Positions 45,994 to 54,443 of a DNA stretch of 64,000 nt are shown piece by piece. The DNA lies in the NCBI RefSeq assembly GCF_001690985.1, contig NZ_MAJS01000006.1:362455-426454 (forward strand), given 5' to 3'. A program made the position numbers and the translations under genes. The DNA comes from Aliivibrio sp. 1S175. Its GTDB lineage: Bacteria > Pseudomonadota > Gammaproteobacteria > Enterobacterales > Vibrionaceae. The notes below the pieces were generated by a model. The model saw only the letters and a list, made by a program, of their open reading frames with translations. It was not told the origin of the DNA and searched no databases. Position 1 is the first letter of the stretch; each line of letters starts with the position of its first letter.

Positions 45994-46100
45994 CATTTTC
46001 ATGACAGAGATTTAGATAATTTCGTCTTAGAGGTCACGATTTAATCATTTTAAATCCATTAAAATATGTTCATAAATTCAACATCATGGCTGGGTGTATT

Positions 46101-46877
46101 ATGAAAAATAAGATCAAATTTATAATTAGAATTACGTTATTTTTTGCTTTTTTCGGTGTCGTTGGGCAGGTTTTTGCCACAGAAGCTTTGTCAGCAAAGA
46201 CTATTATTGAGAAATCAGATAAACAGATGCGAGGAGAATCAAGATACATTGAATTGACCATGAATGTTATTCGTCCTGATTCGACACGAAGTCTGAGTAT
46301 GAAAAGCTGGAACAAAGGAGAAAATTTATCTTTAGTACTTGTTACTGCTCCGGTCAAAGTACGTGGTAATGCCTTTTTGAAACGTAATCATGAGATCTTG
46401 AGCTGGGATCCAAGAACAGCAACAGTCAGTGAAATTGTGCCATCAAAATTAGATCAATTATGGCTAGTGTCGGATTTTACCAACCATGATGTGATTAACC
46501 AATCATCAATATTGACCGACTATGACCAAAAAATCATCAAAGAAGAGGTGATTGACGGCGATAAAACTTGGGTGATTGATGCCATTGCAAAGCCCGATGC
46601 CCCTATTATGCTGAGCAAAGTCCGTTTATGGATTTCACAAAAGACGTTTATTCAACGTAAAGTAGAATCGTATGATGAGTTTAATAAATTAGTTAATACC
46701 ATGAGCATGAATGACATTAAAGAATTTAATGGTCGTAATGTTGCCACTCGTATCGATATGATCCCAGCCAATAAATCCGGTTATAAAACCGAAATCCTAA
46801 TTAATAAAGCGCAGTTTGATTTCATTATTGATGATGAGTTTTTCTCTGAATTACAAATGAAATCACTACGTAACTGA
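46101..46877 (+). CDS. LolA-like outer-membrane lipoprotein-sorting protein family
   Basis: 258 residues from ATG 46101, which gives a clean signal peptide (MKNKIKFIIRITLFFAFFGVVGQVFA); the reading from 46086 adds five residues without an SD. The mature chain matches the LolA-like PF17131 fold: KTIIEKSDKQMRGESRYIELTMNVIRPDSTRSLSMKSWNKG, RGNAFLKRNHEILSWDPR and VRLWISQKTFIQRKVESYDEFNK. A periplasmic lipid- or lipoprotein-carrier fold; genomic partners such as RND exporters are not seen nearby. Confidence 0.85.
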   Translation: MKNKIKFIIRITLFFAFFGVVGQVFATEALSAKTIIEKSDKQMRGESRYIELTMNVIRPDSTRSLSMKSWNKGENLSLVLVTAPVKVRGNAFLKRNHEILSWDPRTATVSEIVPSKLDQLWLVSDFTNHDVINQSSILTDYDQKIIKEEVIDGDKTWVIDAIAKPDAPIMLSKVRLWISQKTFIQRKVESYDEFNKLVNTMSMNDIKEFNGRNVATRIDMIPANKSGYKTEILINKAQFDFIIDDEFFSELQMKSLRN

Positions 46878-46953
46878 TTCATTTGAGAACTCACACGTTT
46901 GTTGTCTTGTTACTACAGCTTTAATCTGGTAATTAGCAATATAGAGGAGATAA

Positions 46954-46980
46954 ATGGCAAGAACTTACTGCATTATGTGA
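46954..46980 (+). other. Eight-codon mini-ORF with strong SD
   Basis: ATG-GCA-AGA-ACT-TAC-TGC-ATT-ATG-TGA follows AGAGGAG by 4 nt, 115 bp before the cbpA-like gene. The +1 frame over the same bases stays open for about 25 codons (WQELTALCEIDLDLNL...). It could be a leader peptide or the remnant of a decayed gene. Confidence 0.3.
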
Positions 46981-47041
46981 GATAGATCTTGACCTTAATC
47001 TGAGAGGACATAAACTCCATTGATTAGTATTATTTTATAAC

Positions 47042-47074
47042 AGGCGTTTGAGCTTACTCTAACGCCTTTTTCTA
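47042..47074 (+). terminator. Terminator-like hairpin directly before the cbpA-like gene
   Basis: AGGCGTT/AACGCCT stem with a TTTTTCT tail ending only about 20 bp before the ATG at 47095. It may terminate transcripts from the LolA-like gene, or act as an attenuator or temperature-sensitive leader for the co-chaperone gene. Confidence 0.6.
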
Positions 47075-47094
47075 TTCATTGACGAGGTTAAGTC

Positions 47095-48000
47095 ATGTCT
47101 AAGCGTGATTATTATGAAGTCCTTGGTGTCTCTAAAAGCAGCACAGAAAAAGAGATTAAAAAAGCGTACAAACGTCTTGCGATGAAATACCACCCAGATA
47201 AAAATCAGGGAGATCCACAAGCCGCAGACAAATTCAAAGAAATCAAAGAAGCGTATGAAATTTTAACGGATGCCGATAAACGCGGGCAATACGATGATTA
47301 TGGCCACGCTGCATTCCAAAATGGTGGTTCAGGTGGTGGTGGTTTTGGTGGTCAAAGCCAAGGTTATGGCGGATTTGATGATATCTTTGGTGGTGCATTT
47401 GGTGGCGGCGGTCGTAGTCGTGGTGGTTTTGGTGGCGGCTTTGAAGATATGTTCTCTCAACAGCGTCGTCCTCGCCCACAAAAAGGCCAAGATCGTCAAT
47501 TCAATTTAACGGTTGAGTTTGCGGATGCCATTAATGGGTGTGAGCAAGTTATTGAATTACCGATTAATGGTGAGAATAAAAAAATCAACGTTAAAGTACC
47601 TGCGGGTATTGATGATGGTGAGAAAATTCGCTTTTCTGGTAAAGGTGAGTCCGGCGCTAATGGTGGTCCGGCAGGGGATTTATTAATTCAAATTAATACG
47701 CGTCCTCACACTCATTTAAAACGTGACGGAAACGATTTAATTTGTCCTGTTACGATGGATTTTGCAACCGCAGCTCTTGGCGGTGAAGTTGAAATCCAAA
47801 CGTTAGAAAGCCGCTTTAAACTTAAAGTGCCTGCGGGTACTCAAAGTGGTCGTAAATTCCGTATGAAAGACAAAGGTGTGACAAGTCGTAAAGGGATTAC
47901 GGGAGATCTAATGGTAGAGATTATTGTCGCGACTCCGACAAATCTAACGGATAAGCAAAAAGAATTATTGATGGCGTTTAGAGATCTAGCGACAGCATAA
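47095..48000 (+). CDS. cbpA: CbpA/DnaJ-like co-chaperone without zinc domain
   Basis: 301 residues: J-domain (1-70) with the HPD motif (His33-Asp35), a long Gly/Phe-rich linker (75-130) and two DnaJ C-terminal substrate-binding domains (about 140-295). The four CxxCxGxG zinc repeats of DnaJ are absent, so it is class II, like CbpA. It stimulates DnaK ATPase and delivers clients; CbpA also binds curved DNA. No cbpM modulator gene is visible next to it. SD GAGG lies before ATG. Confidence 0.88.
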   Translation: MSKRDYYEVLGVSKSSTEKEIKKAYKRLAMKYHPDKNQGDPQAADKFKEIKEAYEILTDADKRGQYDDYGHAAFQNGGSGGGGFGGQSQGYGGFDDIFGGAFGGGGRSRGGFGGGFEDMFSQQRRPRPQKGQDRQFNLTVEFADAINGCEQVIELPINGENKKINVKVPAGIDDGEKIRFSGKGESGANGGPAGDLLIQINTRPHTHLKRDGNDLICPVTMDFATAALGGEVEIQTLESRFKLKVPAGTQSGRKFRMKDKGVTSRKGITGDLMVEIIVATPTNLTDKQKELLMAFRDLATA

Positions 48001-48022
48001 AGAATTCATATTTATAAAATTT

Positions 48023-48063
48023 AAGGCATGAACGATGAGTATATTATTCATCGTTCATGCCTT
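48023..48063. terminator. Bidirectional terminator
   Basis: Perfect 16-bp inverted repeat AAGGCATGAACGATGA/TCATCGTTCATGCCTT with a 9-nt loop, between the convergent cbpA-like and HAD-phosphatase genes. T content after the stem is moderate. Confidence 0.75.
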
Positions 48064-48120
48064 ATTTATTCATAACCAGTTGGCCCCCTTCAGACAGAAA
48101 GGGACACATTGAATTTGATG

Positions 48121-49104
48121 CTAATAAACGGTGCACCACTCATTTTTTATATCGATAAGATACCAGTTATCACGTTGGTTAGCTTCATCCATCGCTTTAT
48201 CTAAATGGCCAATGCTCGACTTGCGGTCATATTCCCACTCACGTTTTTTATCGGTGTGATGAACAATCATTGCCATTGAGTTTGGTTGGCTAGTTGCCCA
48301 TTGCATCATCGCCTGATCGCCATCTGAGTTACCAATGGCTAATACCGGTTTTTTCCCAATGATGTGTTGAATGTTTTCTACTTTTCCTGCTTTATCATCA
48401 TTGGTTAGTAATTGAGGTTGCTTAGTCACCGTTGGGTTACCATTGTTATAATCATACTTGTATTTAAGTGCGCTGCCGATGATTTGCTCTTCAGGAATAC
48501 CATAGACTTCTGGTGCCCACGCACGCATGAAGTCAACACCACCGCCAGAGACGATGTAAGTTTTAAAATCATGATCTTGTAGGTAAGTTATCATTTCTCG
48601 CATCGGTTTATACGTTAGTTCTGTGTATGCTTTTTTGAAGTGCGGATCTTTTGCTACTGCTAACCATTGAGTAACGGTTTCTTGGTACTCTTCCACAGTC
48701 ATGCCACTATGAGTCGCAATGATAAGCTTTAGTAGTGATTTCTCTCCTCCAGCAAGCACTCCTTTAATATCGTTATTCAAAATAGATTTAAATGGTTCTT
48801 GTGTTTTCCATTCTGGATGTTCTTTCGCCATATTCTTCACTTGGTCTAGCGCGAAAGCTAACTGGAAGTAATACGGTTTTTCCGACCATAATGTCCCATC
48901 ATTATCAAAAACGGCGATACGATCTTGCTGTGGAATAAATGTCTTTTTTGAGCTGTTGGTTGATTGTTCTACGTAGTTCACAATCGCCGTTTTGCTTGTG
49001 CCATCTTCCCATGAAGGGAGCAGATTTGGATCGCAATCTAAAGCCATCGCTGAAAATGATAGGCCAGACAAGACTGCTAGGGTACAGATTCTTTTCTTAT
49101 TCAT
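48121..49104 (-). CDS. Exported HAD-superfamily phosphatase
   Basis: 327 residues with a signal peptide (MNKKRICTLAVLSGLSFSAMA), so predicted periplasmic. HAD motifs are visible: Asp67-Asn-Asp69 in FDNDGT (motif I), Ser in YIVSGGG (motif II), Lys in the segment before 250, and GNSDGD (motif III/IV). It has a helical cap of about 90 residues between motifs I and II. It resembles phosphoserine-phosphatase-like HAD proteins. The substrate is unknown. Monocistronic, convergent with the cbpA-like gene. Confidence 0.88.
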   Translation of the reverse strand: MNKKRICTLAVLSGLSFSAMALDCDPNLLPSWEDGTSKTAIVNYVEQSTNSSKKTFIPQQDRIAVFDNDGTLWSEKPYYFQLAFALDQVKNMAKEHPEWKTQEPFKSILNNDIKGVLAGGEKSLLKLIIATHSGMTVEEYQETVTQWLAVAKDPHFKKAYTELTYKPMREMITYLQDHDFKTYIVSGGGVDFMRAWAPEVYGIPEEQIIGSALKYKYDYNNGNPTVTKQPQLLTNDDKAGKVENIQHIIGKKPVLAIGNSDGDQAMMQWATSQPNSMAMIVHHTDKKREWEYDRKSSIGHLDKAMDEANQRDNWYLIDIKNEWCTVY

Positions 49105-49310
49105 ATTATTATTTACCTAAATGTTTTATATTCAAGGCTAAGAGTAAAGCCATATTAGTCAATCTCAGATATAACTATAGACTGGTTACGAAGCTATTAT
49201 GAATATTAGCAATAAATTTCATGAAAAAAGGTTATAAACGCTATTACGGTCTCATTGATTTTTGTGCCTTTTATGGTTGTAACAATCATCTCTTAGCTAA
49301 TATGAAGGTA

Positions 49311-50162
49311 TTAAATTCTATTCATTGTCGATGAGATTTCATCAATCAATAGTTTTGCAGTGTCGCTTTTTATTTGCAGTAACGTCATAAACAATAAATC
49401 GGTAATTACATTCTGAGCGGTTCTTGAAGATATTGATGAACTGCGGAATTGTCTTTCATCTGCTATCGTATCAATACAAAAATTAGCGAGTTTACGTAAA
49501 GGGCTCTTTTTTGTACTGGTTAATGCAATCACGGTTGCCCCTTTATCTCGTGCGGTTTGTGCTGCCATTAAAATGTCTTTTCGACTACCAGAATATGAGA
49601 TAACAATTTGAATATCATTTTTGGTTAAGGCGTTCGCTGTTGCAATTTGAACATGACTATCTTGTTCAGTCAGAGCGGTCATTCCTATCTTTAATAACTT
49701 AAAGGCCAGATCTTTAGCCGTTAATGCTGACCCCCCAATGCCTACTATTTGAATACGTTGTGCTTGGTTAAGTAGGGTGGTAATGACTTCAAATTCTGAA
49801 AAATCAATGGCGTTGGTTGTCGCAATAAGTGCGTGGTTTTTTTCTTGCACTAATTTTTGCGCAATCGTTAGGGCAGAGTCGTCACTATTTATCTTGTTAT
49901 GAATGGGGCGATCTGGTTCTAGTATTGCTTGTTTTCGTCCTGCATCTTCAATGATAGCTAATTTAAAAGCGGTAAATCCTTTGAAGCCAAGTTTCTGAGT
50001 GAATTTGACAATGCTTGATTGAGATACACCGATTTTAGTGGCAAGCGCTTGGCTTGAATAGGCGCTAATTTCTGATGGTTGCTCAATGATAAAGTCTAAA
50101 ATTTTAATACCATTGGTTGATAAATGGCTTCTTTGGTTTTGTATCTTTTCTAAAATACTCAT
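49311..50162 (-). CDS. murR: RpiR/MurR family transcriptional regulator
   Basis: 283 residues with an N-terminal RpiR helix-turn-helix (SSQALATKIGVSQSSIVKFTQKLGFKGFTAFKLAI) and a C-terminal SIS sugar-phosphate-binding domain (IQIVGIGGSALTAKDLAFKLLKIGM, VISYSGSRKDILMAAQTARDKGATVIALT). It is divergent from murQ-murP. By analogy with E. coli MurR it would repress them and be released by MurNAc-6-phosphate. The symbol rests on context. Confidence 0.88.
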   Translation of the reverse strand: MSILEKIQNQRSHLSTNGIKILDFIIEQPSEISAYSSQALATKIGVSQSSIVKFTQKLGFKGFTAFKLAIIEDAGRKQAILEPDRPIHNKINSDDSALTIAQKLVQEKNHALIATTNAIDFSEFEVITTLLNQAQRIQIVGIGGSALTAKDLAFKLLKIGMTALTEQDSHVQIATANALTKNDIQIVISYSGSRKDILMAAQTARDKGATVIALTSTKKSPLRKLANFCIDTIADERQFRSSSISSRTAQNVITDLLFMTLLQIKSDTAKLLIDEISSTMNRI

Positions 50163-50299
50163 AGTACCTATCTTTCTTGAATTAATTATTCCAAATATAT
50201 TTTGATTATTCTTTGTGGTTTTACTTAATCTAATATATTGAATTTAAAGTTATTTATGTGCATGTTTGTGTGGGGTTATCTTATTGTTAATTTTGTTTA

Positions 50300-50316
50300 T
50301 TCCACCTATTTTGGAA
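50300..50316. promoter_or_regulatory. Candidate MurR operator
   Basis: TTCCA-N7-TGGAA is a perfect inverted repeat between the divergent murR and murQ genes. Related half-sites TTATTCCA (50186-50193) and TGGAAT (50354-50359) flank it. An RpiR-type dimer site is the simplest reading; binding is not shown by sequence. Confidence 0.4.
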
Positions 50317-50334
50317 GCTTAGAATAACTTTTGT

Positions 50335-50350
50335 TGTGATTTTGGTCACT
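50335..50350 (+). promoter_or_regulatory. CRP-cAMP site upstream of murQ
   Basis: TGTGATTTTGGTCACT matches TGTGA-N6-TCACA at nine of ten positions, about 80 bp before the murQ ATG. The E. coli murQP operon is also CRP-dependent, as I recall. Confidence 0.7.
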
Positions 50351-50421
50351 AAATGGAATTTTTTATTCTTTATGATGGCAACCATTGAAATTGAGAATTT
50401 ATCTTTGAAGAGAACGCCATT

Positions 50422-51324
50422 ATGAAAATTGATCTAACCACATTGGTAACTGAAAGCCGTAATCAAGCAAGTGAGCAAATTGATGTGTTATCAACCGTAG
50501 ATATGTTGACGGTTATTAATAAAGAAGACCAGAAAGTGGCGTTAGCCGTTGAAGTTATTTTGCCTCAAATCGCAGAAGTGGTAGATGCCATTGCAGTGGC
50601 ATTTCAATGTGGTGGACGTTTAATTTATACCGGTGCAGGCACATCTGGCCGCTTAGGTATTTTGGATGCAAGTGAATGCCCTCCAACCTATGGTTCTAAT
50701 CCTGACCTGGTTGTGGGTTTAATTGCTGGTGGTCATAAAGCGATTTTAAAAGCCGTTGAAAATGCAGAAGACAATCGTGAATTAGGCGCGTCAGATCTGC
50801 AAGATTTGGGATTGAACGAGAAAGACGTATTAGTGGGTATTGCTGCGAGTGGCCGCACTCCTTATGTTCTTGGTGCGATGGCATACGCAAAATCAGTCGG
50901 CGCAACCGTAGCAACGCTGAGTTGTAACCCAAATAGCCCAATGACAGAACTGGCAGACATTAACATGACACCAGTTGTTGGCCCTGAAATCGTAACGGGC
51001 TCTTCTCGTATGAAAGCCGGAACCGCTCAAAAATTAGTACTTAATATGCTAACAACAGGCGCGATGATCCGCACTGGTAAAGTCTTTGGTAACTTGATGG
51101 TTGATGTCGAAGCAACCAACGCAAAATTAGTGCAGCGCCAAAAGAACATCGTAATAGAGGCGACAGGTTGTTCAGAAGAAGAGGCTTCTACCGCTTTATC
51201 TCAATGTAATAATCACTGCAAAACGGCAATTCTTATGGTGTTGTCTGGACTTGATGCGAAAAGTGCGACGGAAAAACTAGCGCAACATAATGGATTTATT
51301 CGCGACGCTCTCGCTGATAGCTAA
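50422..51324 (+). CDS. murQ: N-acetylmuramic acid 6-phosphate etherase
   Basis: 300 residues of the MurQ family. SIS-domain landmarks are [91 protein letters not shown] and [12 protein letters not shown]. It cleaves the lactyl ether of MurNAc-6-phosphate to GlcNAc-6-phosphate and D-lactate in the cytoplasm. It heads the operon with murP 59 bp downstream. A CRP site precedes it. Confidence 0.96.
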   Translation: MKIDLTTLVTESRNQASEQIDVLSTVDMLTVINKEDQKVALAVEVILPQIAEVVDAIAVAFQCGGRLIYTGAGTSGRLGILDASECPPTYGSNPDLVVGLIAGGHKAILKAVENAEDNRELGASDLQDLGLNEKDVLVGIAASGRTPYVLGAMAYAKSVGATVATLSCNPNSPMTELADINMTPVVGPEIVTGSSRMKAGTAQKLVLNMLTTGAMIRTGKVFGNLMVDVEATNAKLVQRQKNIVIEATGCSEEEASTALSQCNNHCKTAILMVLSGLDAKSATEKLAQHNGFIRDALADS

Positions 51325-51383
51325 CCTGACTGTGCAGATTGTTATGGTCTGCAATAGCCTCTAAATTGAGAAAGGAAAATGGC

Positions 51384-52838
51384 ATGGCCAAGATAACAAC
51401 ATCAATGGTACAAGAGATTTTAACTGCAATTGGTGGCAAAAATAATGTCATCAAATGTGGTAACTGCATGACGCGTTTACGTCTTACCTTGCATGATGAC
51501 AGTTTAGCGAATCGAGATACGATTAAACGTATTGCCGGCGTGATGGGTTTGGTTGAAAGTGATGATCAATTTCAAATCGTTTTAGGTCCAGGAAAGGCAC
51601 AAACCGCCGCTGAAATGATGAATGAAATGATGGAGGGAGAAGAGAGTAGCGACAGTTCAAATACGTCAGAAGTGAAAGATTTGAAAGACGTAGCGTCTGA
51701 GCATAAGCAGAAATTAAAAAAGAAACAAACCAGTGCGACACAGCGATTTTTAAGTAAGTTCGCGACCATTTTTACTCCGTTAATTCCGGGTTTTATTGCC
51801 GCTGGTCTGTTATTAGGTTTTGCTACGCTGCTAGACCAAGTTTATGTGATGGGTAATGAGTCACCAAATGCCAATTTGGTTGATTTAATCCTCTATATGA
51901 AGGTATTCAGTAAAGGGTTGTTTAGCTTTTTAAGTATCTTGATTGGTTACAACGCGCAGCAAGCTTTTGGTGGATCAGGTGTAAACGGTGCGATTTTAGC
52001 CTCATTGTTTGTATTGGGTTATAACCCAGAAGCAACCACTGGTATTTATTCTGGAATGACAGACTTTTTTGGTCACGGTATCGATCCTAGAGGTAATATT
52101 ATTGGGGTATTGATTGCTGCGATTGTTGGTGCGGCTGTCGAGAAAAAAGTACGTCAATACATGCCAGACAACTTAGATATGATTTTAACCTCAGTGGTTA
52201 CGCTGCTTATCATGGGAGCGGTTACCTTTGTGGTCATCATGCCACTGGGCGGTGTGTTATTCCAAGGGATGTCATGGTTGTTTATCAACTTAAATGGCAA
52301 TCCGTTTGGTAGTGCCATCTTAGCTGGGCTGTTTTTAATCTCAGTGATGTTTGGTATTCACCAAGGTTTCGTTCCGGTTTATTTTGCTCTGATGGATGCG
52401 CAAGGTTTCAACTCATTATTCCCAATTCTAGCAATGGCTGGAGCAGGGCAAGTCGGAGCATCATTAGCTTTGTACGCTAAAGCAGGAAAAGACGCTTTAC
52501 TTCGAACTCAAGTTAAAGGCGCTATTATTCCAGGATTTTTAGGAATAGGTGAGCCACTGATTTACGGGGTAACCTTGCCACGAGTAAAACCGTTTATTAC
52601 GGCGTGTATCGGTGGTTCAGCAGGTGGCTTCTTTATTGGATTAGTGTCGTATATGGGATTACCTGTTGGTTTGAATACGGTCTTTGGGCCATCAGGTATT
52701 GTTGCGTTACCATTAATGACGTCAAGTGCTGGTATTTTCGCAGGTATGATGGTGTTTGCCGCGGGTCTTGTGATTTCTTATGCGGTTGGTTTTGTTGCAA
52801 CTTGGTTCTTTGGTACTAAAAACGTAGATTTGAGCTAA
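51384..52838 (+). CDS. murP: PTS N-acetylmuramic acid transporter, EIIBC
   Basis: 484 residues from ATG 51384 (AAAGGA upstream); the reading from 51339 lacks an SD. EIIB (1-85) holds the phosphorylated Cys28 in NCMTRLRL; a charged linker (about 90-125, [14 protein letters not shown]) leads to EIIC (130-484), with [21 protein letters not shown]. No EIIA is fused, so Crr (EIIA-Glc) would donate phosphate, as in E. coli. It imports and phosphorylates MurNAc for MurQ. Confidence 0.94.
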   Translation: MAKITTSMVQEILTAIGGKNNVIKCGNCMTRLRLTLHDDSLANRDTIKRIAGVMGLVESDDQFQIVLGPGKAQTAAEMMNEMMEGEESSDSSNTSEVKDLKDVASEHKQKLKKKQTSATQRFLSKFATIFTPLIPGFIAAGLLLGFATLLDQVYVMGNESPNANLVDLILYMKVFSKGLFSFLSILIGYNAQQAFGGSGVNGAILASLFVLGYNPEATTGIYSGMTDFFGHGIDPRGNIIGVLIAAIVGAAVEKKVRQYMPDNLDMILTSVVTLLIMGAVTFVVIMPLGGVLFQGMSWLFINLNGNPFGSAILAGLFLISVMFGIHQGFVPVYFALMDAQGFNSLFPILAMAGAGQVGASLALYAKAGKDALLRTQVKGAIIPGFLGIGEPLIYGVTLPRVKPFITACIGGSAGGFFIGLVSYMGLPVGLNTVFGPSGIVALPLMTSSAGIFAGMMVFAAGLVISYAVGFVATWFFGTKNVDLS

Positions 52839-52891
52839 ATTTAGTATTAGATAAATACAGAATTAATAAGTACTTTCCCCTATAAGTACAC

Positions 52892-52927
52892 TAAGGCCTC
52901 GCAGGTACCACTGTGAGGCCTTTTTTT
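52892..52927 (+). terminator. Terminator of the murQP operon
   Basis: AAGGCCTCGCAG/CTGTGAGGCCTT (one mismatch) with seven T. Confidence 0.9.
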
Positions 52928-52991
52928 ATGCCTAGCTAAGCAACAAGAATCGCGTACAATGCCCTCAATTCTCAAATAGTTAGGAAAGCCA

Positions 52992-53531
52992 GTGGCTATC
53001 AAACCAACCATCTACAAATTTCGTGTCGCGTTAACAGATCTGAATCGTGATCATTATGATTCAGTAAGCTTGACTATCGCTCAGCATCCATCAGAAAGTG
53101 AAGAGCGTATGATGGCTCGTGTATTGGCATTTTGTTTGAATGCTGAAGAGCGTCTAACGTTTACGAAAGGATTGTCTGCGATTGATGAGCCTGATATTTG
53201 GGTTCGTGAATACGATGATACGATCTCTCTTTGGATTGATGCGGGTGAGCCTGATCCTGAGCGCATGAAAAAAGCATCACGTCAGTCTAAAGTCACTAAG
53301 GTATACAGCTTTAATTCAAAATCTGAAGTGTGGTGGAAGCAAAACCAAAGCAAATTCAAACAATACCCTGTTGATGTGGTTCGTTTTGATTCTGTTCAAA
53401 TCCATTCATTTTCGGCATTGTTAGAAAGAACGATGGAAATGTCAGTGATGATCACTGGTGACTCTGCGTTTATTTCAGCAGCGAAAGGCGACTGTGAAGT
53501 GACGTGGGAAACTCTGCAATCGGTTGAATAA
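52992..53531 (+). CDS. yaeQ: YaeQ family protein
   Basis: 179 residues matching YaeQ throughout: IYKFRVALTDLNRDHYDSVSLTIAQHPSESEERMMARVLAF, WVREYDDTISLWIDAGEPDPERMKKASRQ and YSFNSKSEVWWKQNQSKF. The family has a restriction-endonuclease-like fold but no confirmed activity; YaeQ of E. coli was linked to RfaH-like suppression, a claim I would not lean on. It starts at GTG 52992 with AGGAAA upstream. A terminator follows, touching the next gene. Confidence 0.93.
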   Translation: MAIKPTIYKFRVALTDLNRDHYDSVSLTIAQHPSESEERMMARVLAFCLNAEERLTFTKGLSAIDEPDIWVREYDDTISLWIDAGEPDPERMKKASRQSKVTKVYSFNSKSEVWWKQNQSKFKQYPVDVVRFDSVQIHSFSALLERTMEMSVMITGDSAFISAAKGDCEVTWETLQSVE

Positions 53532-53588
53532 TAATGAAAGGGAAATAGAGTGTAATACTGCTATTTCCTTTCTAAAATCTAGTTCATA

Positions 53589-53628
53589 ATGCCTTCTGTT
53601 TTATATTAATAATCAGAAGGCATTTTTT
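53589..53628 (+). terminator. Terminator of yaeQ abutting the next start codon
   Basis: ATGCCTTCTG/CAGAAGGCAT stem with a 15-nt loop and a T run whose last T immediately precedes ATG 53629. Confidence 0.82.
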
Positions 53629-54357
53629 ATGGAACTACCATTGATGGATCTTGGTTTACTCTTTGCAATGATCCTGATTTTTATTGGCTCATTTGTGCAA
53701 AGCGCCATTGGTTTTGGCTTAGCCATTGTGACTGCTCCACTATTATTTTTAATCTCTCCAAGCTATGTGCCTGCACCCATCGTGATTGTTGGCTTATTCC
53801 TATCTATCATTAATGCCTATAAATACAAAGCGAATGTCTCTTTTCGCGGCTTAGGCTATGCATTTTTAGGTCGAATTCCCGGTTCTGTATTTGGTGGTTT
53901 ACTGCTTTATTACGTAGATGCAAAACTGTTGTCTCTTTGGATTGGCGTGGTTGTATTACTTGCTGTTGCGATTAGCTTACTTCCATTTCGTATCGAACCA
54001 AATAACTCAAGAATGACGATTGCGGGTTTCTTCTCTGGCCTATTCGGGACCAGTTCAGGTATTGGTGGCCCGCCAATGGCGTTGTTATTACAGCATCAAG
54101 AAGCAAATCTTATTCGAGCTAACTTATCGGCTTTCTTTGTGGTGAGTAGTGTTATCTCATTAGCGGTTCAAGTGCCTGCTGGGTACATGAGCTTGAATCA
54201 TTTATATCTTACATTGCCATTACTTCCGGCTTCGGTTATCGGTTATCTAGTCGCTATGAAAGTGGTGGATAAAATAGATAAAGAGACGATCAGAAAGATA
54301 TCTTTGGTGATGTGTTCAGTATCGGGTGTGGCAGCGATTGTGTTGGGAATGAGATAG
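53629..54357 (+). CDS. TauE/SafE family sulfite exporter-like permease
   Basis: 242 residues with about eight membrane helices and a duplicated TauE/SafE motif: GSFVQSAIGFGLAIVTAPLL in the first half and GLFGTSSGIGGPPMALLLQHQ in the second. The family exports or imports sulfur or organic anions such as sulfite or sulfoacetate. The start is unsure: ATG 53629 directly follows the T run of a hairpin and has no SD; ATG 53644 (MDLGLLF) is an alternative with only a weak TGGA upstream. Confidence 0.88.
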   Translation: MELPLMDLGLLFAMILIFIGSFVQSAIGFGLAIVTAPLLFLISPSYVPAPIVIVGLFLSIINAYKYKANVSFRGLGYAFLGRIPGSVFGGLLLYYVDAKLLSLWIGVVVLLAVAISLLPFRIEPNNSRMTIAGFFSGLFGTSSGIGGPPMALLLQHQEANLIRANLSAFFVVSSVISLAVQVPAGYMSLNHLYLTLPLLPASVIGYLVAMKVVDKIDKETIRKISLVMCSVSGVAAIVLGMR

Positions 54358-54391
54358 CGATTTGTTATTTAATGAAAGGTTAGAAGAAGAG

Positions 54392-54432
54392 AAAAAGGGT
54401 TAATGCCTGCATATTAGCTACAGACATTAACC
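54392..54432 (-). terminator. Terminator of the BCCT gene
   Basis: GGTTAATGCCTG...CAGACATTAACC stem; on the minus strand it is followed by CTTTTTCTC. Confidence 0.75.
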
Positions 54433-54443
54433 ACAAAGCTAGA

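Noticed and set aside
47263..47480. Gly-rich DNA repeats in the cbpA-like gene as a possible tandem-repeat locus
   Set aside because: The GGTGGT pattern encodes the normal Gly/Phe linker of J-proteins.
47243..47509. His- and Val-rich ORFs inside the cbpA-like gene
   Set aside because: By-products of the Gly/Phe-rich repetitive coding region read in other frames.
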